Below, one piece after another: positions 1 to 6,523 of a DNA stretch of 12,583 nucleotides. The position numbers and the translations under genes are program-made. The DNA comes from Synergistaceae bacterium (GTDB lineage: Bacteria; Synergistota; Synergistia; Synergistales; Aminobacteriaceae). The notes under the pieces are model-generated. The model searched no databases, was not told the origin of the DNA, and was given only the letters and a program-made list of their open reading frames with translations. Positions within the stretch are counted from its first letter, which is position 1. Every line of letters begins with the position of its first letter. Location of the stretch: assembly GCA_017447325.1 (NCBI GenBank), contig JAFSNU010000112.1, positions 1-12,583 of the forward strand, read 5' to 3'.

Positions 1-665
1 CGCGCGTTTAACACAGCCTGCTTATAATTCGCGTGAATACTGCATTCATTACAGCAAATAAATCTTGTTCCAACCTGCACGCCCTCAGCTCCAAGCGCAA
101 ACGCTGCCTTAACTCCGCGCTTATCTGCAACTCCGCCGGCTGTTATAACCGGTATTTTGCCCTCTACAGCGTCAACAATCTGCGGCGTTAATACCATAGT
201 CGTCAGCTCGCCTATATGACCGCCGGCCTCCATTCCCTCGGCTATAACTGCGTCCGCGCCCTGTTTCGCAACGCGTTTCGCCTGCGTACTCGAAGCTATT
301 ACAGGCATTACTATAATTCCCAGCGGCTTTAATTTATTTAAAACTTTGCCGGGACTGCCAGCTCCAGTCGTCACGACTTTAATTCTATATTTAGCCGCAA
401 TTTCAACCGCCGCTTCGGCAGTCGGCGACATCAGCATTATATTCAAGCCAAAAGGCTTATCATCCTTAATTAAGCTTTTAGCCTTTAATATTTCCTGCTC
501 CAATAATTCAGGCGGCATGTTAGCAGCTGCGATAATTCCCAAGCCTCCGGCGTTGCTCACTCCAGCGGCCAAATCTGCATTGGCAACCCACGCCATTCCG
601 CCCTGTATTACGGGATATTCAGTCCCTAATAACTTGCAAACTCTATTTGCTTTAAAGTCTGTCAT
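1..665 (-). CDS. fabK: Enoyl-ACP reductase II FabK (N-terminal part, truncated by window edge)
   Basis: Reading the minus strand from ATG at 663-665 gives 221 codons open to the window edge, so the C-terminal part (roughly 90-100 residues by family length) lies outside. FabK is the FMN-dependent, NAD(P)H-using enoyl-ACP reductase that completes each cycle of type II fatty acid elongation in the cytoplasm. What I see: YPVIQGGMAWVA near residues 17-28, SNAGGLGII at 37-45, PFGLNIMLMSP at 71-81, VVTTGAGSPGK at 97-107, AEGMEAGGHIGELTTM at 142-157 with the family's active-site His at 150, PVITAGGVADKRG at 172-184, and GAEGVQVGTRF at 192-202. These match FabK closely and are more specific than general nitronate monooxygenases. 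It follows plsX on the same strand, 139 bp apart, and is probably co-transcribed from the plsX promoter. The intercistronic gap holds a hairpin repeat cluster. Only a weak ribosome-binding sequence (GGTGA) precedes the start. Confidence 0.93.
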   Translation of the reverse strand, partial: MTDFKANRVCKLLGTEYPVIQGGMAWVANADLAAGVSNAGGLGIIAAANMPPELLEQEILKAKSLIKDDKPFGLNIMLMSPTAEAAVEIAAKYRIKVVTTGAGSPGKVLNKLKPLGIIVMPVIASSTQAKRVAKQGADAVIAEGMEAGGHIGELTTMVLTPQIVDAVEGKIPVITAGGVADKRGVKAAFALGAEGVQVGTRFICCNECSIHANYKQAVLNA

Positions 666-703
666 TCATTCACCAGCTTGTTTTTAATTAATTATTTAAT
701 TAA

Positions 704-794
704 TTTAGCTATTAAGGGCGCTGCCCTTAATAATCCCGCAAAGGGACTCTGTCCCTTTGATCCCTGCCAGGGTCGCGAACCCTGAACCCGTTTA
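704..794 (-). repeat. Family 1 modular hairpin repeat, copy in the plsX-fabK gap
   Basis: Three inverted repeats in a row. Positions 710-732: stem TATTAAGGGC, loop of 3, perfect 10 bp. Positions 739-759: stem CAAAGGGAC, loop TCT, perfect 9 bp. Positions 768-784: stem CAGGGT/ACCCTG. Read on the minus strand, the order (CAGGG hairpin, then CAGGG, then hairpin, then AATAGCTAAA) is the same as in the copy at 10673-10730, except that this copy carries one additional hairpin module. It lies just upstream of fabK in the same orientation as the other copies have to their downstream genes. No U-run follows any stem, so it does not look like a Rho-independent terminator. Confidence 0.85.
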
Positions 795-804
795 TTATTT
801 AATT

Positions 805-1824
805 TTATAATTCCGCGCTTATCAATTCAACGCCCTTTTCAATTATAAAATCCCTTGCGGCAGCTATAGCATTTACTATTGCCGGAGCTTTACTGCGTCC
901 GTGAGCTTTAATTACTACGCCCTGAACTCCTAATAAAGGCGTCCCGCCGTATTTTTCATAATTAAAGCGCGTCCACAGCCTTTTAACAACGCCCGACATT
1001 AATAACATTCCCGCCTGCGCTGCAAAAGACTTTTTAACCTCGTCAGTCAATAAACTCTTCAAGCCCTGCATAATTCCCTCGCCGAATTTTAACGCAACGT
1101 TGCCGTTAAAGCCGTCGCAGACTATAATATCGCTCCTGCCCCAGACAATATCGTTGCCCTCTGTATAGCCCTGAAAATTCAAATTTTTATTATTAATAAT
1201 CAGCTCACGAGCCTTAACAACGCACTCGTCGCCCTTTATCTCTTCAGTCCCGTTTGACAGTAATTTAATTTCAGGCTCTTTCACTTTCAAAATTCTATGC
1301 GAGTAAATATTGCCCATTAACGCGAACTGATATAAATTCTCAGGCTTGCATCTAACAGTCGCGCCTACATCTATCATAAACGTCGGACGCTCTATAGTCG
1401 GCAGATAAGCGCCCAATGCTGGCCGGTCTATGCCCTTAATTCTCCCGACTATCAGCAAGCCGCCCGCAACGATCGCCCCGGTGTTGCCAGCACTAACGCA
1501 GCCCTGAGCTTCGCCGTTTCTTACCATTTCCATTGCGAGCCTTAAGCTTGATTTATGCTTCTTCCTAATCGCCATCGCCGGATGCTCGTCCATAGCTATT
1601 ACTTCTTCAGCATGAACGACGCTGATCCGCGATTTTATATTATTATTAATATTCGCGCTTTCAAGCTCAGCGTCTATCTGCGCTTTATTTCCTGTCAAAA
1701 TTATATTTAAATCTTCAAATTGCTTACAAGCTTCAACTGCTCCCAAACATACAGCTTTAGGAGCGTTATCCCCGCCCATCGCGTCTATTGCTATATTTAT
1801 TTTTGCATTGCCCCTTTCTTTCAA
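805..1824 (-). CDS. plsX: Phosphate acyltransferase PlsX
   Basis: Soluble acyl-ACP:phosphate acyltransferase that makes acyl-phosphate, the acyl donor for PlsY in the first step of phospholipid synthesis. The 339 residues match the family's usual length. Seen: the N-terminal signature INIAIDAMGGDNAPKAV (residues 9-25), HPAMAIRKKHKSSL, VSAGNTGAIVAGGLL, GIDRPALGAYLPT, the FMIDVGATVRCKPENL segment and CDGFNGNVALKFGEG; the C-terminal half also has the typical YGGTPLLGVQGVVIKAHGRS. The start used is TTG at 1822-1824, preceded immediately by an in-frame ATT and then a TAG, so translation can begin only here or at the ATT. A short AGGAAA lies very close upstream. It is the first gene of a plsX-fabK unit. 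No rpmF gene lies upstream, where many bacteria have one; the flavoprotein gene is there instead. Confidence 0.95.
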   Translation of the reverse strand: MKERGNAKINIAIDAMGGDNAPKAVCLGAVEACKQFEDLNIILTGNKAQIDAELESANINNNIKSRISVVHAEEVIAMDEHPAMAIRKKHKSSLRLAMEMVRNGEAQGCVSAGNTGAIVAGGLLIVGRIKGIDRPALGAYLPTIERPTFMIDVGATVRCKPENLYQFALMGNIYSHRILKVKEPEIKLLSNGTEEIKGDECVVKARELIINNKNLNFQGYTEGNDIVWGRSDIIVCDGFNGNVALKFGEGIMQGLKSLLTDEVKKSFAAQAGMLLMSGVVKRLWTRFNYEKYGGTPLLGVQGVVIKAHGRSKAPAIVNAIAAARDFIIEKGVELISAEL

Positions 1825-1845
1825 AATTTCCTATTTAATTAATTT

Positions 1846-1874
1846 AATATATATTCTAAATTTCATAAAGTCAA
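1846..1874 (-). promoter_or_regulatory. Probable sigma-70-type promoter of plsX-fabK
   Basis: On the minus strand, TTGACT (plus 1869-1874) and TATATT (plus 1846-1851) are separated by exactly 17 bp. Each box differs from consensus at one position. The predicted start would be near 1839, giving a leader of only about 14 nt before the TTG/ATT start. The promoter sits in the 67-bp gap between the flavoprotein stop and plsX, so plsX need not depend on upstream transcription. Confidence 0.65.
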
Positions 1875-1891
1875 GATTTTAAATTTAAATT

Positions 1892-4159
1892 TTAGTTTGC
1901 AATAGCCATCGCCCTTGCCAGCATGTCAGCAGCCTCGCCGCGCGTCACAGGCCTTCCAAATTTAAAATCTCTGTCAGCTCTATAAACATCAAGCACGCCC
2001 AAGCCCGCAAGTTTCTCTACATACTCGGCATGTCTATGCTGCGACTTGTCAAATTTAAATTTGCTTAAAGCCTTTATATTCTCAAAATTAAACGCATCGC
2101 ACAAAACTTTTGCGAAATCGCCGCGGGTTATAAACGCTTCAGGCTTATCAAGCTTATCAAGCTTTACATCCAAATTTAGCGCATTTAAAGCCTTATTAAT
2201 AATTAACTCGCACTCGCTGCGGGTGACTAAATCATCAAGGCCGAAATATCCCGTGTCCTTGCCCTTCATGACTTTGCCCGCTCCGGTCTGAGCGTAAATA
2301 TCTTCCATGTCGTAAGCCTCGTATAACGCCTGTCTTGGATACTCTTTCGGCGCGATTAAATTATATAAATTCATAATCTCTATCGCGTTATGCAGTTTAT
2401 GACCCTGCGGCACGTCGTTATATTTGCAGAGTGATAATATTACGCCTGAATTCAATAATTCCCACTGGACTTTTATAGCTTTAATATCTTTAATATCTTT
2501 ATTATTTAAGGCTGCAAGAGCTGCGAGCGCACCGGCAGCCTGTCCAGTCATCATGCAAATCGGCTGAAGTCTCAAAGCTCCGGCTGTAAGTCTCGACATG
2601 CTCAAATTCTTTTCGGCTGCGATTAAATTATCAACATTTTTAGCGATTAAAGCCCTTAACGGCACCTGAAAATGTCCGCGCGGCCTGTTATAAGCCTGTG
2701 ACGCGGCCTTTTCGTCAAAATTATATTCCATATCAGCGTCAGTATTAGCGCCGTGTAAATCTAAAATATAACCGCCGATCGCTATAGCATCATAAAACTC
2801 GTTGCTTGTGTGGCCGTCACGATAACTCAAAGAATTTTGCAATAATTCTTCACTCGTTAAAACATAATCGCCTAAAACACGCCTTGACTCTCGAACGTAC
2901 GGTATCGGCGGCATATGTCTTGCGATCTCCTGCCATTCACGCGGCAAATCGCGCGCGGCCTTGGGCAAATCTTTCAAGTCAAAATTATACTCGCTGTCGT
3001 CAACGCTCCAGTCTTCACCTAACTCATTTTGAATATAATAAATAAAGTGTAAAGTCTTGATTAACGCGTCGCGCTCGATCTTATCGCGCAAATTTAAATC
3101 TTCGAGATAAGCAGCGGGAAGACCGCGCCTGCCGTTCCAGCCGTAAGTCCCGGGATAGTCGTTGCCCCAGTTCAGGACAGTTTTAGTAATATAATTCCAG
3201 TTGCTTTTACTTGCGTCGTAATTATACGGAGTACTCGAGTCGGGCAAGCCTCGATAGGCGTTATGGCTTGCAAAGTTTAGCGGTGTCTCGACCGGAAATT
3301 TGAAGTTAAAATCAAAACCGTCTTTAGTCACAAAATTTTCGTAATTGCGTTTAGCCAAGTCATAGCCAGGCAAGGGCGCTTTATCTTTCAAACTTAAATT
3401 TTCGGGAACTCCGTTTATATATTTCTTAATAACTGCCGCCCAGGTAATTTCCTGAATTAGCGCATCATGATTTATAAACGGTGTCTCAGAGTTACCGGCT
3501 CTATAGCCAGCATTTGCCAGAGCTAAAACATCTCCGTACTCGCCAGCATCTATTAAAACTTTGCATTTCACATCACGCGTAAAATTTCCGTTAAAATTTA
3601 CATTTACGCTTATAATTTTATTATTATGCTTATTTACTTTAATAATATTACTGTTCAAAAATACATCCAGCGGCTTGCGGCCTTTAGCTCTTGCTTCGGC
3701 TATTAAGTTTAACAAAGCTTCGCGGCCAATATGCGGTTCGAATGCGACGCTGCCAGGGTACCAATAGCATGTTCCCATGGACTTGCCCCGTGCGTCATAA
3801 TAATTTTTAACTTTATTTATAAATTCGAGATATATACCTGAGTTAAAGCCTGAATTATTAAAATCCGTGAAACTATCCATAGTTGACACACCGGCTGCTA
3901 TGGCCTGACCGCCGATCAAGCTTGACGGCTCGATTATTAATACGCTTGCTCCCATCCGCGCGGCCTGTATCCCTGCGCTAAGTCCGCCCATGCCTGCGCC
4001 CGAGATTATAATATCGTAATTGTCCCTAAGTCTTAAAGCTTTATTATTTTTAGATGCGTTAATTTTAGATGTTGAAGCTGTAGCTGCTGAAGCTGTAGAA
4101 GTTGTGAAAGCTAAAATTACAAGCAATAAACTTAAAATTATTAAATTAAAACGGCGCAA
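1892..4159 (-). CDS. Secreted FAD-dependent oxidoreductase with C-terminal SLH-like repeats
   Basis: A 755-residue protein. Residues 1-25 are a signal peptide (basic start, hydrophobic core, ASA cleavage motif). The FAD-binding Rossmann fold follows: YDIIISGAGMGGLSAG (48-63) and the acidic end of strand two at E77. The body matches the FAD_oxidored (PF12831-like) group, including RESRRVLGDYVLT, DAIAIGGYILDLHG and the FAD-closing region FQVPLRALIAKNVDNL through AGALRLQPICMMTGQAAG. The last 80 or so residues contain two SLH-type motifs (ITRGDFAKVL and VTRGEAADMLARAM), with a weaker one before them, implying attachment to the cell wall or S-layer. The substrate is unknown, and there is no FMN-binding or heme motif. 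The start is TTG, 12 nt after AAAGGAG; an in-frame ATT one codon earlier (4160-4162) has better spacing and is preceded by TAA. The twin arginine at residues 2-3 does not fit the Tat consensus well, so Sec or Tat export is undecided. Confidence 0.85.
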   Translation of the reverse strand: MRRFNLIILSLLLVILAFTTSTASAATASTSKINASKNNKALRLRDNYDIIISGAGMGGLSAGIQAARMGASVLIIEPSSLIGGQAIAAGVSTMDSFTDFNNSGFNSGIYLEFINKVKNYYDARGKSMGTCYWYPGSVAFEPHIGREALLNLIAEARAKGRKPLDVFLNSNIIKVNKHNNKIISVNVNFNGNFTRDVKCKVLIDAGEYGDVLALANAGYRAGNSETPFINHDALIQEITWAAVIKKYINGVPENLSLKDKAPLPGYDLAKRNYENFVTKDGFDFNFKFPVETPLNFASHNAYRGLPDSSTPYNYDASKSNWNYITKTVLNWGNDYPGTYGWNGRRGLPAAYLEDLNLRDKIERDALIKTLHFIYYIQNELGEDWSVDDSEYNFDLKDLPKAARDLPREWQEIARHMPPIPYVRESRRVLGDYVLTSEELLQNSLSYRDGHTSNEFYDAIAIGGYILDLHGANTDADMEYNFDEKAASQAYNRPRGHFQVPLRALIAKNVDNLIAAEKNLSMSRLTAGALRLQPICMMTGQAAGALAALAALNNKDIKDIKAIKVQWELLNSGVILSLCKYNDVPQGHKLHNAIEIMNLYNLIAPKEYPRQALYEAYDMEDIYAQTGAGKVMKGKDTGYFGLDDLVTRSECELIINKALNALNLDVKLDKLDKPEAFITRGDFAKVLCDAFNFENIKALSKFKFDKSQHRHAEYVEKLAGLGVLDVYRADRDFKFGRPVTRGEAADMLARAMAIAN

Positions 4160-4215
4160 AATTTATATAAACTCCTTTGTCTTGAAAATTTTTAAAATTT
4201 AATTTGCAACAATTA

Positions 4216-4224
4216 ATAATAGCA
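4216..4224 (-). promoter_or_regulatory. Candidate extended -10 promoter for the flavoprotein gene
   Basis: Read on the minus strand, the sequence is TGCTATTAT, an extended -10 (TGn) with a hexamer one base from consensus. The -35 region is poor, as is common with extended -10 promoters. A start near 4209 would give a leader of about 50 nt that includes the AAAGGAG ribosome-binding site. Confidence 0.35.
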
Positions 4225-4295
4225 CAAATTTTCTGATACAATAAAATTATAAAATTTTTGCTAAAATCAAACTTTCCGAATTAAAAATTTAAAAT

Positions 4296-4319
4296 TTTTC
4301 AACTACATTTTCAACTACA
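4296..4319. repeat. 12-bp tandem direct repeat
   Basis: TTTTCAACTACA occurs twice, head to tail, at 4296-4307 and 4308-4319. It lies upstream of the candidate flavoprotein promoter and could be a regulator site, or merely replication slippage. Confidence 0.6.
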
Positions 4320-4437
4320 AAAAGTTTATATAAATTAAGTTAACGCAGCTAATTACAAAATTAATTTCAAAAATAACATGACGCAAATTTTGGAGCTTAT
4401 TTAAAGTTTGATTAGAAATTTTTGAATAGCCTGCCAC

Positions 4438-4469
4438 TAAAATAATTTAAAATATTTTAAATTATTTTA
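4438..4469. repeat. 32-bp perfect palindrome upstream of the surface-protein gene
   Basis: Both arms are perfectly complementary with no spacer; the left arm is TAAAATAATTTAAAAT. It consists only of A and T. It ends 15 bp before a TATAAT at 4484-4489 and covers the place where the -35 box of that promoter would fall. It could be an operator or simply an A+T-rich palindrome. Confidence 0.75.
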
Positions 4470-4483
4470 ATAAAGTTTTAAAT

Positions 4484-4489
4484 TATAAT
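4484..4489 (+). promoter_or_regulatory. Candidate -10 box for the surface-protein gene
   Basis: A perfect TATAAT lies 60 bp upstream of the proposed ATT start. No acceptable -35 hexamer is found at 15-18 bp upstream, where the large palindrome lies instead. In such A+T-rich DNA a chance match is quite possible. Confidence 0.3.
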
Positions 4490-4536
4490 TAAGTAAAATT
4501 TATTTTAATTTAATTTATTTTAAAAATTTCAGGACA

Positions 4537-4552
4537 GGAGGAGTTTATCATT
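4537..4552 (+). promoter_or_regulatory. Strong ribosome-binding site placing the start at ATT 4550
   Basis: GGAGGAG (4537-4543), one of the strongest Shine-Dalgarno sequences in the window, is followed by a 6-nt spacer and then ATT AAA. No ATG, GTG or TTG stands at the right distance in the open frame. The next conventional start, GTG at 4589, is 45 nt away. Confidence 0.7.
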
Positions 4553-6523
4553 AAAACTCGTTCAAGAATTTATTTAGCATTAAGTTTAGTGTTAGCCCTT
4601 GCGGTTTCGGCTTGGGCGGCTACGGTGACGTACAACTCAACAACTTCAATGGAGCACGCGCTCGAACTCACCGACGGCTCTTCGCAAAGTTATTCTGATA
4701 TTACAGTCATGAAGACCGGCGATGCTTCAGGCGAAAGCTCAAGCGAAGCTTACGACTGGTACGGCGGCAACTCGGCAGTTTATGCAAGCGGCGGCTCAAA
4801 CATGACTATCTCCGGCGCAACTATCACAACTAACGCGACGTACAGCGCGGGCGTGTTCTCTTACGGCGGATACGCAACAACAAGCGGCGGTAACACCGAC
4901 GGCACGACGATTAATATTCTTAACTCAACTATCAGCACGTCGAAGCAAAACTCCGGCGGAATTATGGTCACCGGCGGCGGCAAGCTCAACGCAACCAATC
5001 TTACCGTCACAACTCAGTCCGGCTCTTCGGCTGCTATACGCTCGGACAGCAGAGGCGGCGGGACTATTACGATCAACGGCGGAACTTATACGGCAAACGG
5101 TCAAGGCTCGCCAGCTATTTATTCAACTGCTGATATAACTGCAACAGACGCAGTTTTAAAGTCGGGCATCGCTCAGGCTGTAGTAATCGAGGGCAAGAAC
5201 ACCGTCACGCTTAATAACTGCACTGTCAACGCGAACAACACAACTCACAACGGCCAGGACACAACTTACTCCGGCGTGTTTTTATATCAGTCAATGTCCG
5301 GCGACTCAAGCACTGGAACTTCAATATTCACCATGAACAAAGGCAGTTTGACCAACGCGAACGGCGACGTGTTCCTGATCACTAACACTGACGCAGTGAT
5401 TAATTTAACCGGCGTAACTATCACCAACAACGACACTGCCAATAACGGCGTGTTCTTGAGGGCTGCGGCTCAGAACTGGGGACAAAGCGGCTCTAACGGC
5501 GGCAAAGTCACGCTCAACGCGAGCGGACAGACCATCAACGGCAACATGTACGTTGACAGCAGCTCGACGCTTACTCTTAATTTGAAAGATAATTCAACGT
5601 TCAACGGCGCAATTACGAACTCCGGCGCGGCGGCAGTTATAATTGAAGAAGGCTCGACTTGGACAGTCACTGCTGATTCGCACATAACTTCTTTCACTAA
5701 TAACGGCACGGTCAAAGCGGCCAACGGCGCAAGTCTTTACGTAGGCGGCAGTAAATATGATTTAAGCAGCGACGACACATCGTCTAAAGACGAAGATGCT
5801 GAATCCGGCGATGACGACACAGACACAGACACAGACACAGACACTGATACGGACACTGATACGGACACTGACTACGTGCCTTATGACGAATTAACAACTA
5901 TTAATAACTATATCTCCGTCACGACCGACAAGTCCGGCAATTACTCAAAGCTTCCCAAAGGCTCGGTTGTAAAATCAGTCAGCCGCGTTTACGAAAATGT
6001 TTTGGACGGCCTCATTCTTCAGCCTCAGAACACTAATTCAGTCGTTGACTCGAACAAGAAAGCTAAGACTATAACAGTATCGCTCAACAAGGCTATACCC
6101 TACGGAACGATAATATTATTAGCTTTCGACAGAGTGACAAGCGACGGCACAAACTATACTTATTACGCGGCAACGATGCACTCGGGCAAGGCTGGAGACA
6201 GCAGCAGAAATTTGACAATCAACACGGCCAAGCTCTATGATCCTGAGAATACGACGACGCGCGTGCGCTTCCCAGCTGGGACTTACACTATAGCTTTTGC
6301 AACGCTTGACGTTATAGCAAGCACAAACACTTTATATAAAGCCGAAGAATTTACAGCAGCAGCAAGCAGTGTATCCGGCGTGAGCGGCAACTTGGGCGAT
6401 ATAAAACTTGCCTCAACCAGCAGCGGCGGCGGAAGTTCGGGCGGATGTGATGCAGGCTTTGGATTGACAGCTCTTGCGGCTATAGCTTTATTGGCTATTA
6501 ATAAAAGAGTTGGGAAATTTTAA
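4550..6523 (+). CDS. Beta-helix-like surface protein with Synergist-CTERM-type sorting signal
   Basis: Predicted 657 residues from ATT at 4550. From that start the N-terminus is a textbook Sec signal peptide (basic KTRSR, hydrophobic LALSLVLALAV, cleavage after SAWA, about residue 23). A GTG start at 4589 would remove the basic region and most of the core. Residues of about 24-405 are rich in Gly, Ser, Thr and Asn, with recurring short strands such as MTISGATITTNA and INILNSTISTS, typical of right-handed parallel beta-helix adhesins. An acidic Asp-Thr linker (423-441) leads to a domain I do not recognise (about 442-610). A Gly/Ser spacer and the ending GGCDAGFG, a hydrophobic segment and NKRVGKF (631-657) follow, resembling the Synergist-CTERM sorting domain, with Cys633 a likely processing or anchoring residue. 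Codon choice is more GC-ending than in neighbouring genes, suggesting strong expression. The role is unknown; adhesion or cell-surface structure is an inference. Confidence 0.82.
   Translation: MKTRSRIYLALSLVLALAVSAWAATVTYNSTTSMEHALELTDGSSQSYSDITVMKTGDASGESSSEAYDWYGGNSAVYASGGSNMTISGATITTNATYSAGVFSYGGYATTSGGNTDGTTINILNSTISTSKQNSGGIMVTGGGKLNATNLTVTTQSGSSAAIRSDSRGGGTITINGGTYTANGQGSPAIYSTADITATDAVLKSGIAQAVVIEGKNTVTLNNCTVNANNTTHNGQDTTYSGVFLYQSMSGDSSTGTSIFTMNKGSLTNANGDVFLITNTDAVINLTGVTITNNDTANNGVFLRAAAQNWGQSGSNGGKVTLNASGQTINGNMYVDSSSTLTLNLKDNSTFNGAITNSGAAAVIIEEGSTWTVTADSHITSFTNNGTVKAANGASLYVGGSKYDLSSDDTSSKDEDAESGDDDTDTDTDTDTDTDTDTDTDYVPYDELTTINNYISVTTDKSGNYSKLPKGSVVKSVSRVYENVLDGLILQPQNTNSVVDSNKKAKTITVSLNKAIPYGTIILLAFDRVTSDGTNYTYYAATMHSGKAGDSSRNLTINTAKLYDPENTTTRVRFPAGTYTIAFATLDVIASTNTLYKAEEFTAAASSVSGVSGNLGDIKLASTSSGGGSSGGCDAGFGLTALAAIALLAINKRVGKF
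5816..5872 (+). repeat. Asp-Thr dipeptide repeat linker
   Basis: Nine consecutive Asp-Thr codon pairs plus a final Asp, encoded first by GACACA units and then by mixed GACACT/GATACG units. It forms an acidic flexible linker between the beta-helix part and the C-terminal domain of the surface protein. The homogeneous 5' half is prone to slippage and could vary in length between strains. Confidence 0.9.

Larger units (their letters stand above)
4163..4549. other. A+T-rich divergent intergenic region
   Basis: This stretch between the divergent flavoprotein and surface-protein genes shows no credible reading frame. It contains a 12-bp tandem repeat, a 32-bp perfect palindrome and candidate promoters in both directions, listed separately. 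Otherwise it is mostly A and T, with many overlapping AAATTT-type runs that make any further motif unreliable. Confidence 0.7.

Noticed and set aside
346..687. Plus-strand open frame opposite fabK
   Set aside because: It is the complementary-strand shadow of clearly conserved FabK sequence. The same applies to open frames opposite the flavoprotein, surface, TAXI and asparaginase genes.
704..794. Family 1 hairpins as Rho-independent terminators
   Set aside because: None of the stems is followed by a T-run in either direction, and modules are chained and shared between loci.
4589..4591. GTG as the start of the surface protein
   Set aside because: It would discard the basic region and most of the signal peptide core and leave the strong GGAGGAG site unused, 45 nt upstream.
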